Part shown: piece by piece, positions 16,878 to 25,437 of the stretch | Layout: the number at the start of each line of letters is the position of its first letter | Position numbering within the stretch: the first letter of the stretch is position 1 | Assembly: GCA_018376135.1 (NCBI GenBank) | Contig: JAHABX010000027.1 | Span: 1 to 42,254, forward strand | Direction of reading: 5' to 3' | Origin: Clostridiales bacterium | GTDB taxonomy: Bacteria > Bacillota > Clostridia > Lachnospirales > Lachnospiraceae | DNA length: 42,254 bases | Made by a program: the position numbers and the translations under genes | Notes under the pieces: generated by a model | Told to the model about the DNA's origin: nothing | The model's input: only the letters and a program-made list of their open reading frames with translations | Databases searched by the model: none

Positions 16878-17144
16878 ATGTTCCGTGTTTGGGGAAAAAT
16901 CTTCAAAAATAATCATATGCTGCAGGATATCACCATCTGTAATGACGAAAGGGATACCCGCACCCATAAGGTCTTTCATGCACTGGATGAGATATGCTAT
17001 GCTTTTGACCTGAGCAAACCCATCTGGCTGGATTCCAACGTAAGGGAATTCAAACGCCACGCAAAGACCCGGTTCTATCAGGACAGCTTTGTGGATGATA
17101 TTGACTTTGATTTTCTGGAATTTCACATAATAGAGGAGGACTGA
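16878..17144 (+). CDS. Conserved-looking 88-residue protein of unknown function
   Basis: A short acidic protein (88 residues) on the strand opposite to nearly all neighbours. No signal peptide or membrane segment is seen; the sequence has many aromatic and charged residues (FRVWGKIFKNNHML, DLSKPIWLDSN, SFVDDIDFDFLEFHIIEED). I do not recognise a named domain. That it is a real gene is supported by a good promoter, AGGAGG 9 nt before ATG 16878, and a terminator that begins right at the stop. A start 33 nt upstream is possible but has no ribosome site. The antisense frame over the same region is a shadow. Confidence 0.75.
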   Translation: MFRVWGKIFKNNHMLQDITICNDERDTRTHKVFHALDEICYAFDLSKPIWLDSNVREFKRHAKTRFYQDSFVDDIDFDFLEFHIIEED

Positions 17145-17158
17145 CGTCCTCCTTTTTC
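17134..17158 (+). terminator. Terminator overlapping the stop codon of the 88-residue gene
   Basis: AGGAGGAC (17134-17141) pairs with GTCCTCCT (17146-17153) over the 4-nt loop 17142-17145, followed by TTTT. The TGA stop at 17142-17144 lies inside the loop. Confidence 0.85.
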
Positions 17159-17160
17159 TT

Positions 17161-18033
17161 TTATCTGTCCATAAAGCCCTGTATCAGCTCCCATACAGAA
17201 GAGACAAAACGGGTAATAAAGTTCCCGACCTTTTCCCCGCTCAGCTCGATTCCCATGGAATCCAGCTTATCATACAGCTCCTTTGCCTGGCTGACCAGCT
17301 TATTGGCATCGATCTCCAGATTGTTCAGCTTCAGAAGAAGATCCACGATCTTGGACACCTGCTCATCGGTCAGATTCAGCTCCATCTCCGCAGATGCCTG
17401 ACGCACCAGTTCAGCCAGCCGCTCCGGGTCATCCAGCCCATTTTCAGCAATCTGCTGCTTCAGATATGCGATCAGATCCGATATCTGCTCCGAATCCAGC
17501 TCCTTCATCAGCTCTCCGGTCAGCACCAGCTCGTCAGTCGCCACCTCAAAAGCATCATCACTGACCGTCTCGCCGCTGTAGGTCTCATATGCCTTTACCG
17601 CACCGATCAGAGCCGCCGTCCCGCTGATATAGCTGGGCGCCGCCACAATCACCTTCGCATCCTCCACTCCGGCTGTCAGAAGCGCATTACGGTACATGTC
17701 AATAGTGCAGAAATTAATGTTATGAGTCTCCACACTCAGTCCTGTACCGCTTTCCTGGGGAATCACAAGAACAGAGGACAGAGAGTTTTTTCCCACTACC
17801 GCAGCTCCCAGAGATTCATCCAGATATTTATGCTCCATGTCATTGGTAATATAGATTGTCTCATATGCTGCTGCCGTCTCCTCTGTAAGCCCCATCTCCG
17901 AGAGCACCTTTGCCCGCTGATCCGCACTCAGATCTGCTCCCAGCGCAAGGACACCAGTCTCTGCTGCATATGCCTGAAGGCTTCCCGTCAGTAACATTCC
18001 AATCATTAACGCCAAAGAAATCCATCTTTTCAT
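17161..18033 (-). CDS. DUF1002 domain secreted protein
   Basis: A 290-residue exported protein. Residues 1-24 are a cleavable signal peptide ending AYA before AETG; the rest matches DUF1002 (PF06207), common in Firmicutes and without known function. Recognisable are GADLSADQRAKVLSEMG, the segment GTGLSVETHNINFCTIDMYRNALLTAGVEDAKVIVAAPSYISGTAALIGAVKAYE, and repeated helical stretches with hydrophobic heptads near the C-terminus. It overlaps the alpha/beta hydrolase gene by 4 bp and is translated after it, so the two are coupled. The signal places it outside the membrane; it may be released or wall-associated. Confidence 0.88.
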   Translation of the reverse strand: MKRWISLALMIGMLLTGSLQAYAAETGVLALGADLSADQRAKVLSEMGLTEETAAAYETIYITNDMEHKYLDESLGAAVVGKNSLSSVLVIPQESGTGLSVETHNINFCTIDMYRNALLTAGVEDAKVIVAAPSYISGTAALIGAVKAYETYSGETVSDDAFEVATDELVLTGELMKELDSEQISDLIAYLKQQIAENGLDDPERLAELVRQASAEMELNLTDEQVSKIVDLLLKLNNLEIDANKLVSQAKELYDKLDSMGIELSGEKVGNFITRFVSSVWELIQGFMDR

Positions 18034-18983
18034 TTCCTCTTCCTCCTGTCGTCCCTCTGAATGGCATCACACCATCCCTGAAGGTCATCAAACACCCTCT
18101 CCTTATCCAGATCATGCATCAGCTCATGGCGATTTCCCGGATACAGAATACAGCTTACATTCTCCATACCGATCTTTTTGAGCATCGCCTCAAACCTCCG
18201 CACACCCTTTCCGTTCTCCCCTACCGGATCTTCCTCTCCGGATAAGATCAAAAGCGGAAGCTTCTTCGGCATCCTTGCCGCCCGCTTCGGATCCACCACC
18301 TCTTCAATGGTGCGGAACAGCGCTTCAAACGCATTCAGCGAAAAGTGAAAGTTCATCTTCCTGTCCTGCAGCGCCTGAACCAGCACCTGCGGATCACGGC
18401 TCATCCAGCTTCCTGTATGGGCATTATCCGGATATCTCTTCGCAAATCCGCTGCAGGTAAGATTGTCCAGTAAGCTGCTGTGCCCTCTGGAGCCTCCCTT
18501 CAGCATCCCTGTATAGGCAGCCAGAAGCCCTGCCTTCACCAGCATGGGCGGCTGATGTCCGGTTCCCATAAGCACAGCTCCGTCTACTCTGCTGCCATGA
18601 TAGATCAGATACCGCCGGACCAGAAAGGACCCCATGCTGTGTCCCAGCATGATATAAGGCGCCTTCGGCACATAAGACACTGCCATCTTCCGGATCTGCT
18701 CTATATCCTTCAGCCAGAGAACCGCACCCTCTTTTCCCACATATCCCAGTTCTGACGGATCATTGACCGAATCCCCGTGTCCCAGATGGTCATGCCCGAT
18801 TACAAAATATCCAACGGAAGCCATACGCTCCGCCATCTCATCGTATCTCTCTATATATTCCAGCATCCCGTGTACAATCTGAAGAACGCCCCTGCACGCG
18901 ATCTCCGGATCATACCAGCGGTACCCATGTATCATATGGATGCCGTCTGCCGAATCCACGTAAAACTCTTCCCGAGTAACCAT
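18030..18983 (-). CDS. Alpha/beta hydrolase, monoacylglycerol lipase-like
   Basis: A 317-residue serine hydrolase of the Hydrolase_4 (PF12146) group. The nucleophile elbow GHSMGS is near residue 113; GHDHLGHGDS after strand 4 is a typical oxyanion-side motif, and the triad Asp (LILSGEEDPVG) and His (YPGNRHELMHD) follow. There is no signal peptide, so it acts in the cytoplasm. Family members cleave monoacylglycerols, lysophospholipids or other esters. It is first in a two-gene operon with the DUF1002 protein; an extended -10 (TGTGGTATACT, with the AGTATA complement at 19029-19034) stands upstream of ATG 18983. Confidence 0.9.
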   Translation of the reverse strand: MVTREEFYVDSADGIHMIHGYRWYDPEIACRGVLQIVHGMLEYIERYDEMAERMASVGYFVIGHDHLGHGDSVNDPSELGYVGKEGAVLWLKDIEQIRKMAVSYVPKAPYIMLGHSMGSFLVRRYLIYHGSRVDGAVLMGTGHQPPMLVKAGLLAAYTGMLKGGSRGHSSLLDNLTCSGFAKRYPDNAHTGSWMSRDPQVLVQALQDRKMNFHFSLNAFEALFRTIEEVVDPKRAARMPKKLPLLILSGEEDPVGENGKGVRRFEAMLKKIGMENVSCILYPGNRHELMHDLDKERVFDDLQGWCDAIQRDDRRKRK

Positions 18984-19028
18984 ACTATCACCTTCATTCC
19001 ATATACTGTACCTTCAGTGTACTCTGGC

Positions 19029-19034
19029 AGTATA
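19029..19034 (-). promoter_or_regulatory. Probable -10 element of the hydrolase-DUF1002 operon
   Basis: TATACT preceded by TGTGG on the minus strand gives an extended -10; no clear -35 box stands at 17 bp (CCTGTT). Confidence 0.45.
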
Positions 19035-19091
19035 CCACAGTTCTCTCGCAAACAGGGGAAATTCATAAAATTTTAAGGATTCTTAAAAAAA

Positions 19092-19120
19092 GCTCCTGCT
19101 TCCGCAACGGAAGCAGGAGC
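19092..19120 (-). terminator. Strong terminator after the aspartate kinase gene
   Basis: A perfect 13-bp stem, GCTCCTGCTTCCG/CGGAAGCAGGAGC, 3-nt loop, followed on the minus strand by seven T residues. Confidence 0.95.
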
Positions 19121-19136
19121 ACTCGGTCCTTCTATG

Positions 19137-20456
19137 TTACAGCTGAGTTGTGATAAAAATATCATAGATTGCTTTGATCGCCTTCTCAAAGTCTTCATTC
19201 CGAACTCCGACAATAATGTTCCACTCACTGGAGCCCTGATCGATCATCTTCACATTCACGTTGGCATGTGCCAGTGCTGCAAAAATCCTTGCTGCAGTAC
19301 CACGGTTCGCACGCATTGCCCTGCCCACTACCGCGATCAGCGCCATATCGCCTTCTACCTCCAGATAATCCGGATTCACCGCTCTCTGGATACCGGCAAG
19401 TACCTTCTGCTCGTGTTCCTCAAACTCATCCTGATGAACCACGATGCTCATGGTATCGATTCCTGACGGAATATGCTCAAAGGAAATACCGTACTTCTCG
19501 AACTCGGCCAAAACCTGACGTCCGAATCCGATCTCCGAGTTCATCATATCCTTCTCAATATTGACAGTGACAAATCCCTTCTTGCCGGCAATACCCGTGA
19601 TGGTAAAACGGGGCTTGTGACAGGTGCTTGCCACGATCATGGTTCCATTATCCTCCGGGCTGTTCGTGTTGCGGATATTAATCGGAATACCAGCCTTACG
19701 TACCGGGAAGATCGCATCCTCATGAAGTACGGTCGCTCCCATATAGGACAGCTCCCGAAGCTCTCTGTAGGTGATCGTGTCGATCACTTCCGGATTATCG
19801 ATCAGCCTTGGGTCGGTTACCAGGAAGCCGGACACATCCGTCCAGTTCTCATACAGATCTGCTCCAACTGCCTTCGCCACAATGGATCCTGTAATATCGG
19901 AGCCGCCTCTGGAGAAGGTCTTGATCCTTCCATCCTCATAAGCTCCGTAAAAGCCCGGAATGACCGCATGGGACAGCTCTGCAAGCCGCTCGGCCAGAAT
20001 GCAGTCTGTAGCCGCTGAATCAAAGCTTCCATCTTCTGCAAAACGGATCGCCTCCGCTGCATCCACAAACGGAAAATTCAGATATGCCGCCATGATCATA
20101 CCGTTCAGGTATTCACCTCTGGAAGCTGCATAGTCGCTTCCCGCTTTATTCTCAAAGTTCTTCGCAATCGTCTCAAATTCCTTATCAAGGGAAAGCTTCA
20201 GGTTCAGACCTCCAATGATCTCATTGTAGCGCGCCTTGATCTGTTTGAGCATGCCGCTGAAATCCTCTCCATTGGCTGCGGAATAATAGCACTGATACAG
20301 CATATCCGTTACCTTCGTATCATTGCCAAAGCGTTTTCCCGGTGCGGACGGAACCACATATCTGCGGGTCTCATCTGCAAGGATGATCTTTCCTACTTTC
20401 TGGAACTGCTCTGCACTTGCCAGAGAGCTTCCTCCGAACTTGACTACTTTCTTCAT
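19137..20456 (-). CDS. lysC: Aspartate kinase
   Basis: A 439-residue monofunctional aspartokinase. The nucleotide-binding KFGGSS is at residue 6, GSDITGS and TDPRLIDNPEVI lie in the kinase domain, and two ACT domains follow (FTITGIAGKKGFVTVNIEKDMMNSEIGFGRQVLAEFEKYGISFEHIPSGIDTMSIVV; VEGDMALIAVVGRAMRANRGTAARIFAALAHANVNVKMIDQGSSEWNIIVGV). It phosphorylates L-aspartate for lysine, threonine and methionine synthesis, and the ACT domains bind the inhibitor amino acid. ATG 20456 is preferred; a GTG one codon earlier is possible. It has its own promoter and terminator. The leader is only about 55 nt, too short for a lysine riboswitch. Confidence 0.95.
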   Translation of the reverse strand: MKKVVKFGGSSLASAEQFQKVGKIILADETRRYVVPSAPGKRFGNDTKVTDMLYQCYYSAANGEDFSGMLKQIKARYNEIIGGLNLKLSLDKEFETIAKNFENKAGSDYAASRGEYLNGMIMAAYLNFPFVDAAEAIRFAEDGSFDSAATDCILAERLAELSHAVIPGFYGAYEDGRIKTFSRGGSDITGSIVAKAVGADLYENWTDVSGFLVTDPRLIDNPEVIDTITYRELRELSYMGATVLHEDAIFPVRKAGIPINIRNTNSPEDNGTMIVASTCHKPRFTITGIAGKKGFVTVNIEKDMMNSEIGFGRQVLAEFEKYGISFEHIPSGIDTMSIVVHQDEFEEHEQKVLAGIQRAVNPDYLEVEGDMALIAVVGRAMRANRGTAARIFAALAHANVNVKMIDQGSSEWNIIVGVRNEDFEKAIKAIYDIFITTQL

Positions 20457-20515
20457 CACTTTATCTCCTCATTTCCCTTGAATCCTATGGAATCTATGTT
20501 CAAATATACTTTTTG

Positions 20516-20544
20516 ATTATAATGGGATTAACCGCAGAAAACAA
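20516..20544 (-). promoter_or_regulatory. Promoter of the aspartate kinase gene
   Basis: On the minus strand TTGTTT (20539-20544) and TATAAT (20516-20521) with a 17-bp spacer. Confidence 0.7.
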
Positions 20545-20590
20545 CTGTTTTTTCAAAAAAAGGCGATAAAATCAGCAATTTGCGCACAAA

Positions 20591-20614
20591 AGGACGCCGC
20601 AGCTGCGGCGTCCT
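20591..20614 (-). terminator. Terminator of the arabinose operon
   Basis: A GC-rich perfect palindrome (AGGACGCCGC.. / ..GCGGCGTCCT) followed on the minus strand by TTTT, 16 bp after the araD stop. Confidence 0.8.
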
Positions 20615-20630
20615 TCGTTATCTTTTATCC

Positions 20631-21326
20631 TTATTCCTGTCCGTAGTAAGCATTTGCCCCGTGTTTACGGAAGTAATGCTTATCCTGAAGCGCCTGCGGC
20701 GCCGGCTGAATACGTGCATTGATCACCTCTGCACGATAAGCCATCTTCGCAACCTCCTCAAGCACCACTGCATTATGGACAGCCTCATGAGGATCCTTTC
20801 CCCACGCAAACGGCCCATGATTCTTACAGAGCACTGCAGGAACTGCCAGCGGCTCTTTCCCCATCTCCCTGAAGGAATTCACGATCAGATGACCGGTATT
20901 CGCTTCATAGGCTCCTTCAATCTCCTCTGCGGTCAGGCAGCGGACGCACGGAATCTCTCCGTACATATAATCCGCATGGGTCGTTCCATAGCACGGAATA
21001 CTTCTTCCTGCCTGCGCCCAGCTTGTGGCATAAGAGGAATGGGTATGTACGATACCGCCGATCTCCGGAAATGCCTTGTAGATCTCCAGATGAGTCGCTG
21101 TATCGGAAGAGGGTTTGTAATGACCTTCCACCCTGTTTCCTTCCATATCAATCACTACCATATCATCTGCTGTCATGGCGTCATAATCCACACCGCTGGG
21201 TTTGATCACGAATAATCCGCTTTCACGGTCAATTCCACTCACATTTCCCCAGGTAAAGGTCACCAGACCATATTTGGGAAGCAGCATATTGGCTTCAAAT
21301 ACTTTTTGTTTTAATTCTTCCAGCAT
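20631..21326 (-). CDS. araD: L-ribulose-5-phosphate 4-epimerase
   Basis: A 231-residue class II aldolase-fold epimerase. LPKYGLVTFTWGNVSGIDRESGLFVIKPSGVDYD is the substrate/phosphate region; the zinc ligands are in GIVHTHSSYATSWAQAGRSIPCYGTTHADY and the later CKNHGPFAWG His. It converts L-ribulose 5-phosphate to D-xylulose 5-phosphate in arabinose breakdown. The size equals known AraD proteins. It lies 19 bp downstream of araA and is the last gene of the operon. L-fuculose-phosphate aldolases share the fold, but the araA neighbour and the sequence (VRCLTAEEIEGAYEANTGHLIV) favour AraD. Confidence 0.95.
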   Translation of the reverse strand: MLEELKQKVFEANMLLPKYGLVTFTWGNVSGIDRESGLFVIKPSGVDYDAMTADDMVVIDMEGNRVEGHYKPSSDTATHLEIYKAFPEIGGIVHTHSSYATSWAQAGRSIPCYGTTHADYMYGEIPCVRCLTAEEIEGAYEANTGHLIVNSFREMGKEPLAVPAVLCKNHGPFAWGKDPHEAVHNAVVLEEVAKMAYRAEVINARIQPAPQALQDKHYFRKHGANAYYGQE

Positions 21327-21345
21327 AATTCCTGTCTTCTCCTGT

Positions 21346-22833
21346 TTATCTGAAAGCGATGGAATTCCATCTCAGCTCATTCTTGAAATCACGGATCGTG
21401 GTTCCGTTGTCAATAACAACACTCTCAATGCCCATCGCTGCCGCCCAGTCAACCATCTGCTCAACAGACAGATCATAGGAGAAGGCACTGTGATGCGCAC
21501 CGCCTGCCAGGATCCACGCCTCAGTACCAACCTCAAGGCTCGGCTGCGGAGTCCAGAATGCAGTTGCAACCGGAAGCTTCGGCATGGGCTGCTCTACCTT
21601 TTTGCAGTCTACCGCATTGATGATCAGGCGGAAACGATTTCCAAGGTCTACCAGAGAGGTCGCTACTGCCGGACCCGTCTTGGAGGTAAATACCAGACGC
21701 GCCGGATCCTCACGATCGCCCATGGACAGCGGCTGTACCTTAATAGACACCGGACCGTCAGAAATGGTCGGGCATACCTCAAGCATATGGGACTGCAGGA
21801 TACCTTCTTTGCCCGGAACCAGGTTGTAGGTGTAATCTTCCATGAAGGAGGTTCCCTTTGCATTCGGAGTTCCCTCTGTCATGATCTTCATCAGACGAAC
21901 CATAGCTGCGGTCTTCCAGTCACCCTCAGCGCCGAAGCCATAGCCCTTCTCCATCAGTCTCTGCATAGCAAGACCCGGAAGCTGCTTTAAGCCGCCCAGC
22001 ATGCCAAAATGAGTAACGATCGCATGATAGTCTCCATCCTGCAGAAACTTCTCTGCGCCAAGTTCAATCTGAGCCTGAACCGCCACATGTCTGCGGAATT
22101 CTGCCTCATCTCTGCCCTCCAGCAGGATCTGGTATTTGCTGTAATACTCTTCCACCAGTGCATTCACATCACCCTGCGGAACTGCATCCACATACTCTAC
22201 CATATCATTTACATTATAATGATCGATCTCCCAGCCGAACTTGATCTGAGCTTCTACCTTATCTCCCTCAGTAACAGCTACATTGTTCATATTATCGCCC
22301 ACACGGCATACACGGATATGAGAAGACTCCATAACGCCAATCGCGGTGCGCATCCAGCTTCCCAGTCTCTCCTGTACGGACGGATTGTTCCAATGACCGA
22401 AGATCAGCTTTCTCTCAATACCCATACGGCTCTCAATATGACCATACTCACGGTCACCGTGCGCAGACTGATTCTCGTTCATGAAGTCCATATCGATGGT
22501 TCCATAAGGGATCTCTTCGTTGAACTGAGTCAGCATATGGCAGAGCGGTTTTTTATACTCCTGAAGACCGATGATCCACATCTTTGCCGGAGAGAAGGTA
22601 TGCATCCATGTGATGACTCCGGCACATTCCGGATCATTATTTGCCTCATTAAAGGTCTTGCGGATAGAAGCCTGGCTGATCAGAGTCGGTTTTAAAACGA
22701 CCTCGAATGGCAGCTTACCGCCGGCATTCAGTCCCTCAACAATCTTTGCAGAATGCTCTGCAACCTTTCTCAGGCACTCGTCTCCGTATAAATCCTGAGA
22801 ACCTGTACAGAACCAAAACTTATAGTTCTTCAT
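21346..22833 (-). CDS. araA: L-arabinose isomerase
   Basis: A 495-residue enzyme with the complete AraA pattern: YKFWFCTGSQDLYG at the start, GVITWMHTFSPAKMWI near residue 75, the EGDWKTAAMVRLMKIM stretch with metal-site Glu, a second Glu in MEDYTYNL, and HHSAFS near the C-terminus. It converts L-arabinose to L-ribulose. The start is ATG 22833, with AGGAGGAGTTCAAA before it; an in-frame start six codons upstream lies within the ribosome site region. Placed between a 79-residue membrane protein gene and araD; a ribulokinase gene is absent here. Confidence 0.96.
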   Translation of the reverse strand: MKNYKFWFCTGSQDLYGDECLRKVAEHSAKIVEGLNAGGKLPFEVVLKPTLISQASIRKTFNEANNDPECAGVITWMHTFSPAKMWIIGLQEYKKPLCHMLTQFNEEIPYGTIDMDFMNENQSAHGDREYGHIESRMGIERKLIFGHWNNPSVQERLGSWMRTAIGVMESSHIRVCRVGDNMNNVAVTEGDKVEAQIKFGWEIDHYNVNDMVEYVDAVPQGDVNALVEEYYSKYQILLEGRDEAEFRRHVAVQAQIELGAEKFLQDGDYHAIVTHFGMLGGLKQLPGLAMQRLMEKGYGFGAEGDWKTAAMVRLMKIMTEGTPNAKGTSFMEDYTYNLVPGKEGILQSHMLEVCPTISDGPVSIKVQPLSMGDREDPARLVFTSKTGPAVATSLVDLGNRFRLIINAVDCKKVEQPMPKLPVATAFWTPQPSLEVGTEAWILAGGAHHSAFSYDLSVEQMVDWAAAMGIESVVIDNGTTIRDFKNELRWNSIAFR

Positions 22834-22887
22834 TTTGAACTCCTCCTTCATCCTATATCTGATTCAATAATTATATATTTCCACCTG

Positions 22888-23127
22888 TCAGTCCTCTTCC
22901 GGACGGTCGTATTCGCCATTCAAAAAGGCTCTCAGGGAAAATCCTCCTAACACGACTGCAACCACCGCAAATACGATCATCGCAGCAATAAAAAATATTC
23001 GCGCACCTCCTGTATGACTGGCAGGCGCGCCTCTTAATTCCCACACAATATACAAAAGGTATGCTGACACAGCAATTCGCAGGATCAGAGATATTTTTGT
23101 GGGATAACGCTTCTTTTCTTTGTCCAT
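22888..23127 (-). CDS. Small membrane protein in the arabinose operon, function unknown
   Basis: A 79-residue protein with two hydrophobic segments (about 13-30 and 43-65), a positively charged N-terminus (MDKEKKRYPTK) and an acidic tail (GEYDRPEED), suggesting both ends on the inner side. I do not recognise a family. It starts 3 bp before the araR stop-side boundary and ends 54 bp before araA, so it is expressed with the arabinose genes. It might influence transport or simply be a carried passenger; nothing in the sequence says more. Confidence 0.65.
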   Translation of the reverse strand: MDKEKKRYPTKISLILRIAVSAYLLYIVWELRGAPASHTGGARIFFIAAMIVFAVVAVVLGGFSLRAFLNGEYDRPEED

Positions 23128-23130
23128 CTA

Positions 23131-24219
23131 TCAGTATCCTCCAATCTTTCTCACGGAATCACGCTCCAGAATATCCGGACTGTATAAACAGCCTCCGGCA
23201 AAATTCGGATCATCAATGAGACAGAGCAGATTTTCCGCCGCTTTTTTCCCCAGCTCTTCCATCGGATACGGAACTGAAGTAATCTGAGGGGAACACAGAA
23301 GCGACAGTTCTGACGCATCAATACTGGCAATGGAAAGCTGTCCGGGAACCCGGAAGCCCTCCTTCTGCAAAAGCTCCACCAGACCAAAAGCAACCTCGTC
23401 ATTATAGCAGAACACTGCAGTACAGTCTGTCAGACGGCGGAGCACCGAACCTCGGATATTTTTAAGATCTCTCTGATCCTCTGTATCGATCCATAAGATC
23501 TTGCGGTCATCCACACTCAGATCTGCTTTCAGAAGCGCCTCCACATAACCGGCATACCGGAGTTTTCCCTGCCCGTCATCCGCCTTGAAGATACCTCCGA
23601 TCTTCCTGTGTCCACATCCAAGCAGATAATTCACCGCCGTCTCTGCAACCCTTTTATCATCCAACGCAACCATCGGCGCATCCAACTCCGGATAACAGCT
23701 GTTAAAAAACAGCAGTGCAACCTGACGCCTCTGAAGTTCCCGGAAATACTCCAGATTCGGATTCGGCAGGGCGCTCTTGGTCGCCTCTATGATAATGCCG
23801 TCCACATTGTCCTTCTCCAGAATTCCTTCCAGAATCCTTCTCTCATTATCCACACGGTTATTGGTAAACGCAATCTGCGTCATATATCCGGCTGCGGAAA
23901 GCGTCTGCACGATTCCCTGAAGAGTAGGCGGAAAGATATATCCGTCCACATAGGTACTGATGATGGCAATATTCATTGTCTTCTTACGCACCATACCTCT
24001 GCGGCTGCCAATATAGGTTCCGCTTCCCCGGACCCGTTCCACCAGACCTTCTGCCTCCAGTATCCCGATCGCATGTCTGACCGTCTGGCGGCTCAGATCA
24101 AACATCTCGCTTAACTCATTCTCCGAGTAAAGCTTCTCACCCGGCCGAAGCTCACGTGTGCTGATCTTTTCCTTTATCCAGTTCACTAACGAAATATACT
24201 TTGGTTCCTGATGTTTCAT
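23131..24219 (-). CDS. araR: AraR-type repressor (GntR DNA-binding plus LacI-like effector domain)
   Basis: About 362 residues: an N-terminal GntR winged helix (YISLVNWIKEKI..., ENELSEMFDLSRQTVRHAIGILEAEGLVERVRGSGTYIG) fused to a LacI/periplasmic-binding-like domain (MNIAIISTYVDGYIFPPTLQGIVQTLSAAGY..., VAFGLVELLQKEGFRVPGQLSIASIDASEL). This chimeric layout is that of AraR, which senses L-arabinose and represses arabinose genes. The start is uncertain: ATG 24219 is chosen from alignment with AraR, but no clear ribosome site precedes it; a GTG at 24261 would add 14 residues and include the hairpin. Location within the operon between the transporter and araA supports the name. Confidence 0.9.
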   Translation of the reverse strand: MKHQEPKYISLVNWIKEKISTRELRPGEKLYSENELSEMFDLSRQTVRHAIGILEAEGLVERVRGSGTYIGSRRGMVRKKTMNIAIISTYVDGYIFPPTLQGIVQTLSAAGYMTQIAFTNNRVDNERRILEGILEKDNVDGIIIEATKSALPNPNLEYFRELQRRQVALLFFNSCYPELDAPMVALDDKRVAETAVNYLLGCGHRKIGGIFKADDGQGKLRYAGYVEALLKADLSVDDRKILWIDTEDQRDLKNIRGSVLRRLTDCTAVFCYNDEVAFGLVELLQKEGFRVPGQLSIASIDASELSLLCSPQITSVPYPMEELGKKAAENLLCLIDDPNFAGGCLYSPDILERDSVRKIGGY

Positions 24220-24229
24220 TTTATTTAAC

Positions 24230-24253
24230 AGGGCTGCCCCAACGGACAGCCCT
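24230..24253 (-). terminator. Intercistronic hairpin between the permease and araR genes
   Basis: A 10-bp stem (AGGGCTGTCC/GGGCAGCCCT, one G-T pair) with 4-nt loop. No T-run follows, so it is more likely an mRNA stabiliser or attenuator than a full stop. Confidence 0.45.
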
Positions 24254-24271
24254 TCCTTCACTTGTTGAGGT

Positions 24272-25435
24272 TTATTTTTTACGTTTGGATACCAGGTCTA
24301 CCGTAACAGCGCCCAGAAGGACAGCACCCTTTACGATCTTCTGAAGGTCAGTAGAGAAACCGTACAGGGACATACCATTGTTCAGAATACCCATGATGAA
24401 TGCTCCTACAACCGCACCGATAATGGTTCCGATACCACCGGAAGTAGCTGCACCGCCGATGTAGCAGGATGCGATGGCATCCATCTCGAACTGATCACCG
24501 GCCTTCGGTGTTGCGGATGCGTTACGTGCGGATAATACGATACCAGCCACTGCACAGAGGATACCCATGTTGGTGTATACCCAGAAGAATACCTTCTCCG
24601 TATTGATACCTGACAGCTTTGCAGCCTTTGCATTGCCGCCCAGTGCGTAGATCTGACGTCCCGCAACGGTCTTGGTCGTAATGAAATGATACAGTCCAAC
24701 CAATGCTGCCATCAGCACGAGCACGAACGGAATACCGTTGTATCTTGCAAGCTTATAGAAGAAGAACCATACGATTCCGATGATCACTGCATTTTTTACA
24801 ATAAGCTGCCATACCGGATTGGTGGCAAAGCCGTATTTTTTCTTGGTTGCGATACTCTTTAACTCTGCCAGAATGATCAATACAGATACAACTGCAGCAA
24901 CGATCAGACATACCATATCAACCTGTGCACCTTCCGGTCCAACCTTCACAGTCGGAAGGAAGCCGGCTCCGATATATACGAAATCCTCCGGAAGAGGTCC
25001 CTTTGTCTGTGCTTTCAGCAGAACGTATGTAAGTCCGCGGCCCATAAGCATGGTTGCCAAAGTTACAATGAAAGGCGGAATTCCCAGTTTGGCAATGAAG
25101 AAGCCTGCAAACATACCGCAGAGAAGTCCAACGATCAGTGCCGCGATAATTGCGATCCACATATTCCATCCATAGTCAACCATTCCGATACCGATAACCG
25201 CACCACAGGTAGCTACGATAGAACCAACACCCAGGTCAACGTTACCGGTCAGCACGCAGAGAAGCATACCGACTGCCAGAATAACGATGTATCCGTTCTG
25301 CATGATCAGGTTGTTGATGTTCGCCGGAGACATATTTTTGCCGCCGGTCAGCGCCGCGAAAATAACATAAACTGCGATCATAGCCAGTACCATACCGTAC
25401 TGTCTCATATCAATATTTACTTTCTTGTTTTCCAT
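24272..25435 (-). CDS. gguB: Multiple-monosaccharide ABC transporter permease (GguB/MmsB-type)
   Basis: A 387-residue, strongly hydrophobic permease of the RbsC/XylH-like family, with about ten membrane segments. MLLCVLTGNVDLGVGSIVATCGAVIGIG and GGNAKAAKLSGINTEKVFFWVYTNMGILCAVAGIVLSAR are typical, the latter being the ATPase-coupling loop. It is longer than ribose permeases because of an extra region around 180-250, as in the XylH/GguB/MmsB branch. It forms the pore for L-arabinose (and probably xylose, galactose or glucose) with GguA and the ChvE-like protein encoded upstream; its start lies 2 bp from the ATPase stop. Confidence 0.92.
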   Translation of the reverse strand: MENKKVNIDMRQYGMVLAMIAVYVIFAALTGGKNMSPANINNLIMQNGYIVILAVGMLLCVLTGNVDLGVGSIVATCGAVIGIGMVDYGWNMWIAIIAALIVGLLCGMFAGFFIAKLGIPPFIVTLATMLMGRGLTYVLLKAQTKGPLPEDFVYIGAGFLPTVKVGPEGAQVDMVCLIVAAVVSVLIILAELKSIATKKKYGFATNPVWQLIVKNAVIIGIVWFFFYKLARYNGIPFVLVLMAALVGLYHFITTKTVAGRQIYALGGNAKAAKLSGINTEKVFFWVYTNMGILCAVAGIVLSARNASATPKAGDQFEMDAIASCYIGGAATSGGIGTIIGAVVGAFIMGILNNGMSLYGFSTDLQKIVKGAVLLGAVTVDLVSKRKK

Positions 25436-25437
25436 GA

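Noticed and set aside
16833..17126. 97-codon frame antisense to the 88-residue orphan
   Set aside because: The plus-strand gene has the promoter, ribosome site and terminator; the antisense frame has none of these.
20457..20515. Lysine riboswitch before aspartate kinase
   Set aside because: The leader after the promoter is only about 55 nt and lacks the long multi-helix fold.
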